A stretch of 64,000 bases of DNA from an uncultured bacterium (lineage in GTDB: Bacteria > Bacteroidota > Bacteroidia > Chitinophagales > Chitinophagaceae). The notes under the pieces are model-generated. The model made no database searches. It saw only the letters and a program-made list of their open reading frames with translations, and was not told the origin of the DNA. The stretch spans positions 1 through 64,000 of the forward strand of contig CAIXLY010000003.1 of NCBI GenBank assembly GCA_903920455.1, written 5' to 3'. Both the position numbers and the translations under genes were made by a program. Numbering within the stretch: position 1 is the first letter of the stretch; each line of letters opens with the position of its first letter. Shown here in pieces: positions 8,113 through 16,481 of the stretch.

Positions 8113-9456
8113 ATGCAGAACAACTTTTCTCTCTCCGGCAACAGCCGCAGAAAATTCGTTAAGCAGTCAGGCCTCATTTCAGGAGGAGTACTTGCAGCCC
8201 CACTAATGAGCAATGCCAATTTCTTTTCCGGATCAAATGATGCAATTAAAATTGCACTAATTGGTTGTGGAGGCAGGGGTACTGGTGCAACTCTTCAAGC
8301 TTTGCAAAGCAAGCAAAATGTAAAACTTGTTGCAATGGCTGATGCCTTTCGTGACAGGTTAGATGATTGCTACAAAGCCTTAACTGCAGATGACCTATCA
8401 GACTCAGGAGTTCAAGGCAATGTGAAATCAATGATTGATGTTCCTGAAGAAAGAAAATTTGTTGGATTTGAAGGATATAAAAAAGCAATAGCACTGGCTG
8501 ATGTTGTGATACTTACAACCCCTCCAGGATTAAGGCCTATTCATTTTGAAGAGGCGGTAAGACAGAACAAGCATATTTTCATGGAGAAGCCAGTTGCAAC
8601 AGATCCTGAGGGCGTAAAGAGGGTTCTGGTGGCGGCAGAAGAAGCAAAGAAAAAGAAACTGAATGTGGTGGTTGGGCTTCAACGTCACTATGTAAATTCC
8701 TACAGGGAACTTTACAAGAGAAAAGACATGATTGGAGAAATTACAACAGCCTACGCTTGGTGGAACAATGATGGTGTTTGGGTAAGAGAGAGAAAACCCG
8801 GACAAACAGAAATGGAATACCAAATGAGAAACTGGTACTACTTTAACTGGCTTTGTGGTGATCATATTACCGAACAGCATATCCACAACCTCGATGTAAT
8901 AAACTGGTTTAAAGGTGCATATCCTGTTAAGGCTCAAGGTATGGGAGGAAGAGAAGTTAGGAAGGGAAAAGACCATGGTGAAATCTTTGACCACCACAGC
9001 GTGGAGTTTCACTATGCTGACGGATCAATCCTCAACAGCCAATGCAGGCATATTCCAAATACCTCAGCGAAAGTTGATGAAATGCTGGTGGGTACAAAAG
9101 GTAAAATATTCTGTGGTGCGGCCAACATTCGTGACCATAAGGGAAATATCATGTACCAATATGATACGAAAAACGAAAACAATGGCTTCCAAACAGAACA
9201 CGATGAATTGTTTGCTGCCATTGCAAAGGGTGAATACAAATTTGCCAATGCAGAATATGGAGCAAAGAGTACCATGACATCCATATTGGGAAGAATGGCT
9301 ACCTATAGTGGGCAAGTAGTTGAGTGGGACAAGGCGCTTAATTGCGGACTAAACCTCCAACCATCCGCATATACCTTTGATACACTTCCACAATCATTGC
9401 CTGATGAACATGGTAATTATAAGATTGCAGTTCCTGGGGTGACGAAGTTTTATTAA
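8113..9456 (+). CDS. Exported Gfo/Idh/MocA family oxidoreductase
   Basis: NAD(P)-dependent oxidoreductases of this family oxidise sugar or inositol hydroxyls. The 447 residues begin with a Tat-type signal (SRRKFVKQSG), followed by the Rossmann motif IALIGCGGRGTGAT near residue 46, the catalytic-lysine motif EKPVATDPEG near residue 157, and the family block GDHITEQHIHNLDVINWF. With an export signal it would work in the periplasm with a pre-bound cofactor, as in glucose-fructose oxidoreductase. It follows the FGE-like gene closely, and its 3' end runs directly into the 9-bp repeat array. The substrate is probably a glycoside or free sugar. Confidence 0.92.
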   Translation: MQNNFSLSGNSRRKFVKQSGLISGGVLAAPLMSNANFFSGSNDAIKIALIGCGGRGTGATLQALQSKQNVKLVAMADAFRDRLDDCYKALTADDLSDSGVQGNVKSMIDVPEERKFVGFEGYKKAIALADVVILTTPPGLRPIHFEEAVRQNKHIFMEKPVATDPEGVKRVLVAAEEAKKKKLNVVVGLQRHYVNSYRELYKRKDMIGEITTAYAWWNNDGVWVRERKPGQTEMEYQMRNWYYFNWLCGDHITEQHIHNLDVINWFKGAYPVKAQGMGGREVRKGKDHGEIFDHHSVEFHYADGSILNSQCRHIPNTSAKVDEMLVGTKGKIFCGAANIRDHKGNIMYQYDTKNENNGFQTEHDELFAAIAKGEYKFANAEYGAKSTMTSILGRMATYSGQVVEWDKALNCGLNLQPSAYTFDTLPQSLPDEHGNYKIAVPGVTKFY

Positions 9457-9459
9457 AAG

Positions 9460-9681
9460 GTTGAAGGGGTTGAGGGGGTTGAAGCAGTTGAAGAGGTTGA
9501 AGCAGTTGAAGAGGTTGAAGTAGTTTAAGAGGTTGAAGTAGTTGAAGAGGTTGAGGGGGTTGAAGGGGTTGAAGCAGTTGAAGAGGTTGAAGGGGTTGAA
9601 GGGGTTGAAAATTAAACATCTTCAACTACTTAAACTGCTTCAACCTCTTAAACTGCTTCAACCCCTTTAACTTCCCTCAAC
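9460..9681. repeat. 9-bp tandem repeat array with inverted arm, forming a long hairpin
   Basis: Seventeen head-to-tail copies of a 9-bp unit GTTGAAGNN (variants NN = GG, CA, AG, TA) fill 9460-9612. After a spacer of five bases, seven inverted copies follow at 9618-9681. The inverted arm, read on the other strand, matches units 11 to 17 in the same order with few mismatches, so about 63 bases can fold back on themselves. The array begins three bases after the stop of the Gfo/Idh gene and ends 10 bases before the stop of the convergent esterase gene. A role as transcription stop or RNA stabiliser is possible. It also reads open on the minus strand as a low-complexity Gln/Pro/Leu string, which I do not call a gene. 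Confidence 0.95.
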
Positions 9682-9691
9682 CTTGTATTAC

Positions 9692-11077
9692 CTACTTGTC
9701 CGTCCTAAACAAATTCACCGGCAATCCCTCTGCACTAAACAGATTTGATATTGCTGTATTGTTGAAGCTGAATCTAACAGCAACTGGATCCTTGACTTCC
9801 TTACTGGATACAACTACAGTTTTACCATCAATCTTTGCAGTAGCTGGGAAAAATTTATTGTCTGCACCAGCAACATAAAACTCTGTTGGTGACCCTCCTC
9901 TAGAGATGAGCACTGTTGGTACGTTATCAAAACTAACCCTGATCTTTCCTTTTTCAATTTGGTGAGAAGCATAAACAGGACTCTTATAAGCGAGGCCTTT
10001 TACACCATAAGTTTCAGCTAATGCATAGTTGGCGAGGCGGGAGGCAACCAATTGTTTCTCTACGGGATGAATGTCTTTAACATTGTCAACCAGATCGCTC
10101 ACCACAACCATTCCTACTTTGGGGTGAAGGGCCGACTGCGTTTGTGATTCTCTTAAGTAAGCTGCATTGATATGCTCATCGCTATAGTTAAATGGCGCAA
10201 TCTGTACAAAATAGAAAGGGAAATCATTCTTCCATGCATTCCTCCATCCATCTATCATAGAAGTAAACAGTTTTTTGTAGGTATTGTGCGCGCTGACATT
10301 GCTCTCACCCTGATACCAAATAGCTCCTGCAATTTTAAAATTCACCAGCGGATAGATCATTGCATTGTATGCCACACCTTCAATATTTGGCCACCATGCC
10401 AAAGGAGTAATTTTACTTGCAGCTGCTTTTAATGCGGCGTCAGCTTGCACGATCTCTGAGGGAGTCCACACCTCGGCAGGAGTACCGCCCCAGTTGCTAT
10501 TGATCATCCCAACTGGAAATTTAGTGTTGGCATTGATTTTCTTTCCAAAGAAATATCCGATTGCACTGAAATGTTTCATGTCTTCCGGATTGCACACAAC
10601 CCATTTTGCACTCACATCATCTTGGGGATTGTTTGAAGTTGATTTGGGAACATAAAAAAGCCTAATTGCCTTGTTGGTTGCATTTGGTGCTTCTGCAATA
10701 GACTGTGGAAGATTTTGATCCCCACTCCACTCCATATTGCTTTGTCCACTGCAAACCCAAACCTCCCCAATCAATACGTCATTGAGAATGATTTCGTTAT
10801 TGCCTTTGATGGTGATGGTATAAGGACCGCCAGCAGCGGGAGTTTTAATGGTAGTAGACCATGTTGCACCATTTGTTGCAGTAATCTTATAGGTTGTGGT
10901 ATCCCAACTTGTGCTGATGGTGATGCCTTCTGCAGGACTAGACCATCCCCAGAGTTTTACATCTGACTGTTGCTGTAAAACCATGTGTGAGCCAATAATT
11001 GCTGGTAGCCTAACATCAGCAGACGCCGATACAAAAAGGGATGATAGGATGATAACTAGTGAAAATATTTTTGTCAT
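9692..11077 (-). CDS. Sialate O-acetylesterase-like SGNH esterase, secreted
   Basis: This exported esterase removes O-acetyl groups from sialic acids or other acetylated glycans. The 461 residues start with a signal peptide, then an N-terminal beta domain, then the SGNH blocks: VWVCSGQSNMEWSG with the nucleophile Ser, MINSNWGGTPAEVW, IWYQGESN, and a C-terminal Asp-His block in VKDIHPVEKQLVASRLA. No sialic-acid uptake or nan genes are nearby, so the true substrate may be an acetylated plant or algal glycan. It is convergent with the Gfo/Idh gene across the 9-bp repeat hairpin and divergent from the large ThuA-fusion gene. Confidence 0.9.
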   Translation of the reverse strand: MTKIFSLVIILSSLFVSASADVRLPAIIGSHMVLQQQSDVKLWGWSSPAEGITISTSWDTTTYKITATNGATWSTTIKTPAAGGPYTITIKGNNEIILNDVLIGEVWVCSGQSNMEWSGDQNLPQSIAEAPNATNKAIRLFYVPKSTSNNPQDDVSAKWVVCNPEDMKHFSAIGYFFGKKINANTKFPVGMINSNWGGTPAEVWTPSEIVQADAALKAAASKITPLAWWPNIEGVAYNAMIYPLVNFKIAGAIWYQGESNVSAHNTYKKLFTSMIDGWRNAWKNDFPFYFVQIAPFNYSDEHINAAYLRESQTQSALHPKVGMVVVSDLVDNVKDIHPVEKQLVASRLANYALAETYGVKGLAYKSPVYASHQIEKGKIRVSFDNVPTVLISRGGSPTEFYVAGADNKFFPATAKIDGKTVVVSSKEVKDPVAVRFSFNNTAISNLFSAEGLPVNLFRTDK

Positions 11078-11198
11078 ATCGCTAAATTTTAGATGATGAA
11101 AATAGGGATTTTATTGAAGGGGACAGGATCCAAGATCAATTCACCCTGAAATTTTGAGTATATTGAGAGCATATTTAATCACCATCAGACTACCACTT

Positions 11199-14100
11199 AT
11201 GTCGTCCAATTTCAAAACCTCTTTTAGCAGCCTCATCTACGCGATTCTAATGACAATGATTCTTTCTTGCAATCAATCATCACCACTCAACGAAAAAGTT
11301 GAACTGAAGTCTTCAAAAATATTGGTATTCTCAAAAACCAAAGGGTTTCGTCATGAATCGATTCGTGCTGGAGCTGACGCCCTCTATAAACTAGGAAAAG
11401 AAAACGGATTTGAAGTTGATACAACAGAAGATGCTTCATCATTTGATGATCAAAACCTCTCAACGTATAGTGCAGTGATATTCTTGAATACTACCCAAAA
11501 TGTACTCAACGCAGATCAACAAGTTGCATTTGAAAGGTACATTCAGGCAGGTGGAGGCTTTGTTGGAATACATGCTGCCGCAGATACAGAATATGAGTGG
11601 CCATGGTATAACAATTTGGTAGGTGCTTATTTTGCAAGTCATCCACATCAACAACATGCAGATATTATTGTTTCTGATTCAACACATCCATCCACAAAAC
11701 ATCTCCCACGTGTTTGGAACAGGTTCGATGAATGGTATAATTACAAGAGCCTATATGCAGGAATAAAAGTGATTGCATCACTAGATGAAAGCACCTATGA
11801 GGGTGGTGATATGGGAGACAGCCATCCAACAGCATGGTATCACGACTATGATGGAGGAAAGGCATTTTACACCGGCGGTGGCCATACCGATGAATCCTTT
11901 TCAGATCAAGTCTTTTTGAAACATCTCTTGGGTGGTATTCAATCAGTGATGGCGAATGGATTTCTGGATTATTCAAAGTCATACTCGGTAAAAGCTCCTG
12001 AGGATAATCGTTTCACCAAAACCGTTCTTGCAAACGACCTGAATGAACCCATGGAACTCATTGTGGCTGAGGATGGAAGGGTGTTTTACACAGAGAGAGC
12101 AGGTAAGTTTTATATGTATGACCCTACCACAAACAAATCAAGCTTGCTGCGTGATTTTCCTGCAAAAGGAGTAGACAAATATTTAAATGGACTTATAGGT
12201 GTAACACTAGATCCTGATTTCAAGAATAACAATCAGCTCTATGTTTTTTATAGCAGCTCTACCAAAGAACAACTGCATCAAAATATTTCCAGGTTTACGA
12301 TCAAGGGCAATAAACTTGATACAACATCAGAAAAAATCATTCTCCAGATTCCTATTGAAGCTGAAGTCAGTGCTCATACTGGTGGTTCAATGGCATGGGA
12401 TAAATATGGCAACCTGTATATTTCAACAGGAGACAACACAGTGCCATTTGGCTCAGATGGCTACTCACCAATTGACGAGGGAAAAGAAAGAATAACATTT
12501 GATGCTCAGCGATCTTCGGCAAACACAAATGATTTGCGTGGTAAAATTCTAAGGATTCATCCTGAAGCAAATGGAACATATACCATCCCTGAAGGAAATC
12601 TTTTTCCAAAGGGAACGGCAGATACCAAGCCAGAGATTTATGTAATGGGATGTAGAAATCCATACAGAATATCAGTTGATATGGAAACCTCAATTTTATA
12701 TTGGGGAGAGGTAGGTCCAGATGCTGGTGGTGATGCTGAACATGGGCCTAGAGGGTATGACGAATTCAATCAGGCTAAAAAGGCTGGAAACTATGGATGG
12801 CCATACTTCGTAGGCGATAACAAGGCCTATCACGACTCTAACTTTACCACCAAAGCTGTTGGTGCGTTGTTTGATGATAACGGCCCCATCAATGAGTCGC
12901 CTAATAACACTGGACTAAAAAAACTACCGCCGCCAACACCTGCAATGATTTGGTATCCCTATAGTGGTTCCAAAGAATTTCCAATACTGGGATCAGGAGG
13001 ACGTTGTGCGATGGGCGGACCGGTTTATCATTTTAATCAAGAACTCAAAAACGAAAATAGATTACCTGCATATTTTGATAAGGCATTATTTGTGTATGAC
13101 TGGATGAGAAACTGGGTTTTTGCAGTTCGTTTAGATGAGCAGCAGAACTTTGATCGAATAGAGCCATTTATGCAAATCAATGGAGATTTCCGCAGACCGG
13201 TTGATATGGAAATAGCTCCTGATGGCAGAATGTATGTTTTGGAATACGGATCAATTTATGGAATCGACAATGAAGATGCAAGATTGGTAAGGATTGACTA
13301 CAACGGAGGCAACAGGGCTCCTGAAGCAATCATCACTACAAATGATACGATTGGCAGTATTCCTTACGAGGTGAATCTTAGTGGGAATAAAAGTAGGGAT
13401 CTAGACGACGACGCAATAACATACAATTGGACAATCGATGGTATCAGTATATCAAAAGAGTCACAAGTACAGTATACGTTCAAGAATAATGGAGTGCATA
13501 AGGCAATATTGAAAGTGACTGACAAAGCAGGACTTAGCAGTACGGATACTGTTGAAATAAAAGTTGGCAACACAACCCCTGAGATTAAGATTAATACCCA
13601 AAATAATCGAACCTTCTTTTTTGAAAAGTCTCTCCCCTTTGATTACCAAGTTGCAGTGCAGGATAAGGAGGATAAAACAATCGATAGCGCTAAACTGAAA
13701 ATAACCTTGAACTATATTCCGAAAATAGCGGTATCCAGTTCAGTTATAGGACACCAACAAATTGATGAAAACTTCAATCTTGGCAAAGCACTTATCGCGG
13801 GTAGCGATTGCAACACCTGCCATCAGACAGATGCAGTTTCTGTTGGCCCAGCGTTTCTTGAGATATCTGAAAGATATGCAGGAGATAAAACTGCTGTGAG
13901 TAAACTCGCCAATAAAATCATCACTGGTGGTAATGGGAACTGGGGTAATGATAGGGCCATGTCTGCACACCCTCAGCTAACAAGAGAAGATGCATCAGAG
14001 ATGGTAAAATATATCCTTTCGCTTACAACCCGCAAAGATCCTCAGGTCCTTCCCACAGCAGGTCGTATTGAATTGAAAGAGCATGTTGGACAGCCTAGTA

Positions 14101-14546
14101 CTGGACGCTATTTCATTACTGCGTCCTACACCGACAAGGGAGGAGCAGCAAGTCCACTTTCAACAAAGAAAACACTTATCCTAAGGCCTGCACTGTTACA
14201 AGCAGAAGAAGCTGACAAGAAATATAATCCTCAGTCGGAATGGGACGGCATCACACATCTTAAACATCGATCATTCCTTCGCTATAATGAGATTGACCTA
14301 ACAGGACTTCGCAGCCTTAGTGCTTTTCTGGGTGCAGAAGCGGCTGACATGAAGTTGTCGGTTCGAACTGATTCACTCAAAGGAAAAGAGATCGCCCTAA
14401 TCAATATTCCCAATACCGGCGACCACTATAAGTTAAGGCAGGTTCAGGTTCCACTTGGCCATGAGGGCGGACAGCACAATCTGTTTTTCATCGTGCTGGG
14501 TGGAGATGGAAAACAAGTGGGCATCGATTGGATGCGCTTTCAATAA
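11199..14546 (+). CDS. Lipoprotein fusion: ThuA - PQQ-type sorbosone/glucose dehydrogenase - PKD - cytochrome c - CBM6-like
   Basis: The ATG at 11199 gives 1115 residues with a lipoprotein signal ending in ILSC (Cys24). An upstream in-frame TTG at 11154 is less likely. Domains in order: ThuA-like class I amidotransferase fold (about 38-247), six-bladed soluble aldose/sorbosone dehydrogenase propeller (about 270-700), PKD-like domain (about 704-790), a cytochrome c with haem motif CNTCH at 871-875 and a candidate axial Met near 921, and a beta-sandwich carbohydrate-binding domain (about 997-1115). The arrangement suggests a surface or periplasmic sugar oxidase that passes electrons to its own haem. 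Similar long fusions are common in Bacteroidota. PQQ would have to be made elsewhere or scavenged; no pqq genes are here. Confidence 0.9.
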   Translation: MSSNFKTSFSSLIYAILMTMILSCNQSSPLNEKVELKSSKILVFSKTKGFRHESIRAGADALYKLGKENGFEVDTTEDASSFDDQNLSTYSAVIFLNTTQNVLNADQQVAFERYIQAGGGFVGIHAAADTEYEWPWYNNLVGAYFASHPHQQHADIIVSDSTHPSTKHLPRVWNRFDEWYNYKSLYAGIKVIASLDESTYEGGDMGDSHPTAWYHDYDGGKAFYTGGGHTDESFSDQVFLKHLLGGIQSVMANGFLDYSKSYSVKAPEDNRFTKTVLANDLNEPMELIVAEDGRVFYTERAGKFYMYDPTTNKSSLLRDFPAKGVDKYLNGLIGVTLDPDFKNNNQLYVFYSSSTKEQLHQNISRFTIKGNKLDTTSEKIILQIPIEAEVSAHTGGSMAWDKYGNLYISTGDNTVPFGSDGYSPIDEGKERITFDAQRSSANTNDLRGKILRIHPEANGTYTIPEGNLFPKGTADTKPEIYVMGCRNPYRISVDMETSILYWGEVGPDAGGDAEHGPRGYDEFNQAKKAGNYGWPYFVGDNKAYHDSNFTTKAVGALFDDNGPINESPNNTGLKKLPPPTPAMIWYPYSGSKEFPILGSGGRCAMGGPVYHFNQELKNENRLPAYFDKALFVYDWMRNWVFAVRLDEQQNFDRIEPFMQINGDFRRPVDMEIAPDGRMYVLEYGSIYGIDNEDARLVRIDYNGGNRAPEAIITTNDTIGSIPYEVNLSGNKSRDLDDDAITYNWTIDGISISKESQVQYTFKNNGVHKAILKVTDKAGLSSTDTVEIKVGNTTPEIKINTQNNRTFFFEKSLPFDYQVAVQDKEDKTIDSAKLKITLNYIPKIAVSSSVIGHQQIDENFNLGKALIAGSDCNTCHQTDAVSVGPAFLEISERYAGDKTAVSKLANKIITGGNGNWGNDRAMSAHPQLTREDASEMVKYILSLTTRKDPQVLPTAGRIELKEHVGQPSTGRYFITASYTDKGGAASPLSTKKTLILRPALLQAEEADKKYNPQSEWDGITHLKHRSFLRYNEIDLTGLRSLSAFLGAEAADMKLSVRTDSLKGKEIALINIPNTGDHYKLRQVQVPLGHEGGQHNLFFIVLGGDGKQVGIDWMRFQ

Positions 14547-14583
14547 ATTAATCAGGGGAGGGATATTATATTGCAGCAGTATG

Positions 14584-15465
14584 CTAAGATAAGATATCCT
14601 TCCTCTTGAAAATAACCATTGAAGCGACAAGGAATCCAACAATATGCAGCAACAACACTGCAGCAGAAAATAATACTGCAGGCAGGTTTTCAACAGAGCC
14701 TACTATTTGCTCATTGTTTTCATTAATCTGTACATCAAAGAAACCCTTCCACCCCAACATGTGCGTTGTAAATAAGTAGGGCTTAACGAGGTTAAAAATA
14801 GGCAGATCAAGCGCATTAAGAATGGTAAATACAATGATGATGCTCATTGTTGCCATAATTGGTCCGATTGAATTTTCAGCAAATAAGCTAAGAAAAAAAC
14901 TAAGCGCAGAAACCGTGAGCATTGCTAGTGATGCGAAGGCAAAAGCTGCAACATAGCGCCACAAGACATCTGTAGACAACACTTGAGTTACTGATTCACT
15001 TTTGAGGATGAGCATATCGTCTACGCCAAATATCAATATTGAAATGCCAAGTGCCCAAATGGCCATCCAAATGAGAAGCGCCAAAGTATAAATGGCAGAA
15101 GCAGTGAATTTGCCCAATATCATTTGGTTTCTGCTTACTGGTTTAGTAAGCAGCAAACGCAAAGTTCCTTGATTCGCCTCCCCAGAAATCATATCACCGG
15201 CAACCAAAGCGATAAGCAAGGGTACATGAACCAATAATGTTTGAAGAATGATGAAGGCCATGAGGTAGCCATTCAAAATATTTCCACTTACGTCAAAAGA
15301 ATCAGAAAGCGTTTGCATACCAAACTTCATGTAGCTTTCTCCGTCAGCATAAAAGCCAAGTTGTATAAGCCCTACGATTGCAGCTACTGCGCCAAAAGCA
15401 ATATAGGTCCGTGGCTTACGGAATATCTTATACAGTTCGATATCTACAATATTGCTAAACTTCAT
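14584..15465 (-). CDS. ABC-2 type transporter permease
   Basis: The 293-residue integral membrane protein has about six hydrophobic segments and the cytoplasmic ABC-2 hallmark GEANQGTLRLLLTKPVSRNQ after the second. It should form the membrane part of an exporter with the ATPase encoded just upstream, whose 3' end it overlaps by 11 bases. Such two-gene exporters are often linked to gliding or Nos-type maturation, but nothing here fixes the cargo. The gene is convergent with the ThuA-fusion gene, 37 bases apart. Confidence 0.9.
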   Translation of the reverse strand: MKFSNIVDIELYKIFRKPRTYIAFGAVAAIVGLIQLGFYADGESYMKFGMQTLSDSFDVSGNILNGYLMAFIILQTLLVHVPLLIALVAGDMISGEANQGTLRLLLTKPVSRNQMILGKFTASAIYTLALLIWMAIWALGISILIFGVDDMLILKSESVTQVLSTDVLWRYVAAFAFASLAMLTVSALSFFLSLFAENSIGPIMATMSIIIVFTILNALDLPIFNLVKPYLFTTHMLGWKGFFDVQINENNEQIVGSVENLPAVLFSAAVLLLHIVGFLVASMVIFKRKDILS

Positions 15466-16366
15466 TACCTGATGTTAATGACAGAAAATATGCTTCAAGT
15501 GAGTTGACTGCACGCAGACTTAATACTCCGATGTTGTGTTCAACCAGATACTTTGTTAATTCGGGAACTGAGGATGCACTTGTTTCCAATACAATATGTC
15601 GCGCTGCTGAAACCTTGAGTCCACCAGCCCAGGCAGATGTGGCGATTGCTTCCATGGCCTGTTCGTTTGAAGTGGCAATGATTTCCAACTGCACAACTTC
15701 AGGATTGAGCAGTTCCCTAACATTGCCTTCAACCACCTTCTTGCCCTTGTTGATGATGAGCATGCTGTCGGCAACCTGTTCTATTTCAGAAAGCAAATGT
15801 GATGAAACCAATACCGTCTTGTTTTGCTCTCTACTCAACTTTAGGATAAGATTCCGTATGTCAGCAATCCCTTGAGGATCTAATCCGTTGGTAGGCTCAT
15901 CGAGAATGATTAGGGAAGGATCATGAACTAGAGCCACTGCTATTCCAAGTCGCTGTTTCATGCCTTGCGAGTAAACCCTAACATGATCGTGGGCGCGTTT
16001 GTCTAGCCCCACAACACCAAGGCAGCGCATGACATCTTGCTTTGAAATCTTTTTGCCACTCAATTTGGCGAAGATGTTAAGGTTTTCGTATCCTGTAAGG
16101 TAGCGGTATAAATCTGGCCGCTCCACTACTGCGCCAACACGCTCCAAAATCTTCTCCCTGTGTTTATCAATCGAAAAACCGAATATGTTGATTTCACCCT
16201 GTGTTGGTTTAATCAAGGACAAGAGCATTCTGATGGTGGTGGACTTCCCTGCACCATTTTGACCAAGGAATCCGTATACCTCTCCTTCTTTCACCGAAAA
16301 TGAAAGGTCATCGACTGCTACAAAGTCGCCGAAATGTTTAGAAAGATTGTTTACTTGAAGTAGCAA
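15455..16366 (-). CDS. ABC transporter ATP-binding protein
   Basis: The 303-residue ATPase has Walker A GQNGAGKSTTIRML, signature YSQGMKQRLGIAVAL, Walker B LIILDEPTNGLDP and the H-loop VLVSSHLLSEIEQ. A C-terminal extension of about 80 residues is typical of ABC-2 export ATPases. The start is TTG at 16366 (LLQVNNLSKHFGDFVAV), chosen because the conserved N-terminal strand begins there and no ATG is available. It pairs with the permease that follows and is separated from atpA by a clear terminator, so it is not part of the ATP synthase operon. Confidence 0.95.
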   Translation of the reverse strand: MLLQVNNLSKHFGDFVAVDDLSFSVKEGEVYGFLGQNGAGKSTTIRMLLSLIKPTQGEINIFGFSIDKHREKILERVGAVVERPDLYRYLTGYENLNIFAKLSGKKISKQDVMRCLGVVGLDKRAHDHVRVYSQGMKQRLGIAVALVHDPSLIILDEPTNGLDPQGIADIRNLILKLSREQNKTVLVSSHLLSEIEQVADSMLIINKGKKVVEGNVRELLNPEVVQLEIIATSNEQAMEAIATSAWAGGLKVSAARHIVLETSASSVPELTKYLVEHNIGVLSLRAVNSLEAYFLSLTSGNEV

Positions 16367-16428
16367 GGTTATCGTTTATTCTTTAACATCAATTAATTCA
16401 TGGTTGTTTGAATTATTGAGTTAATTAT

Positions 16429-16457
16429 AAAAAAAATCCGGATTGATGAATCCGGAT
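16429..16457 (-). terminator. Intrinsic terminator behind atpA
   Basis: A 9-bp perfect stem (16436-16444 with 16449-16457, arm ATCCGGATT) with a 4-base loop is followed on the minus strand by a run of U. It closes the atpB-E-F-H-A transcript directly after atpA. Confidence 0.93.
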
Positions 16458-16481
16458 CTTGTATTGGTCTTTATCTTTTTA

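Noticed and set aside
8530-9012. 160-codon open frame opposite the Gfo/Idh gene
   Set aside because: It is antisense to conserved blocks of the oxidoreductase, with no supporting motif.
9338-9625. Minus-strand open frame of 95 codons reading as Gln/Pro/Leu repeats through the 9-bp array
   Set aside because: It is produced by the repeat itself, because a 9-bp unit keeps every frame open. It overlaps the end of the Gfo/Idh gene and has no signal or family.
9460-9681. CRISPR array
   Set aside because: The repeats are 9 bp, directly adjacent and without unique spacers, and no cas gene is nearby.
14547-14583. Terminator between the ThuA-fusion gene and the ABC permease gene
   Set aside because: A GGATAT/ATATCC pair exists but the loop is long and there is no T run.
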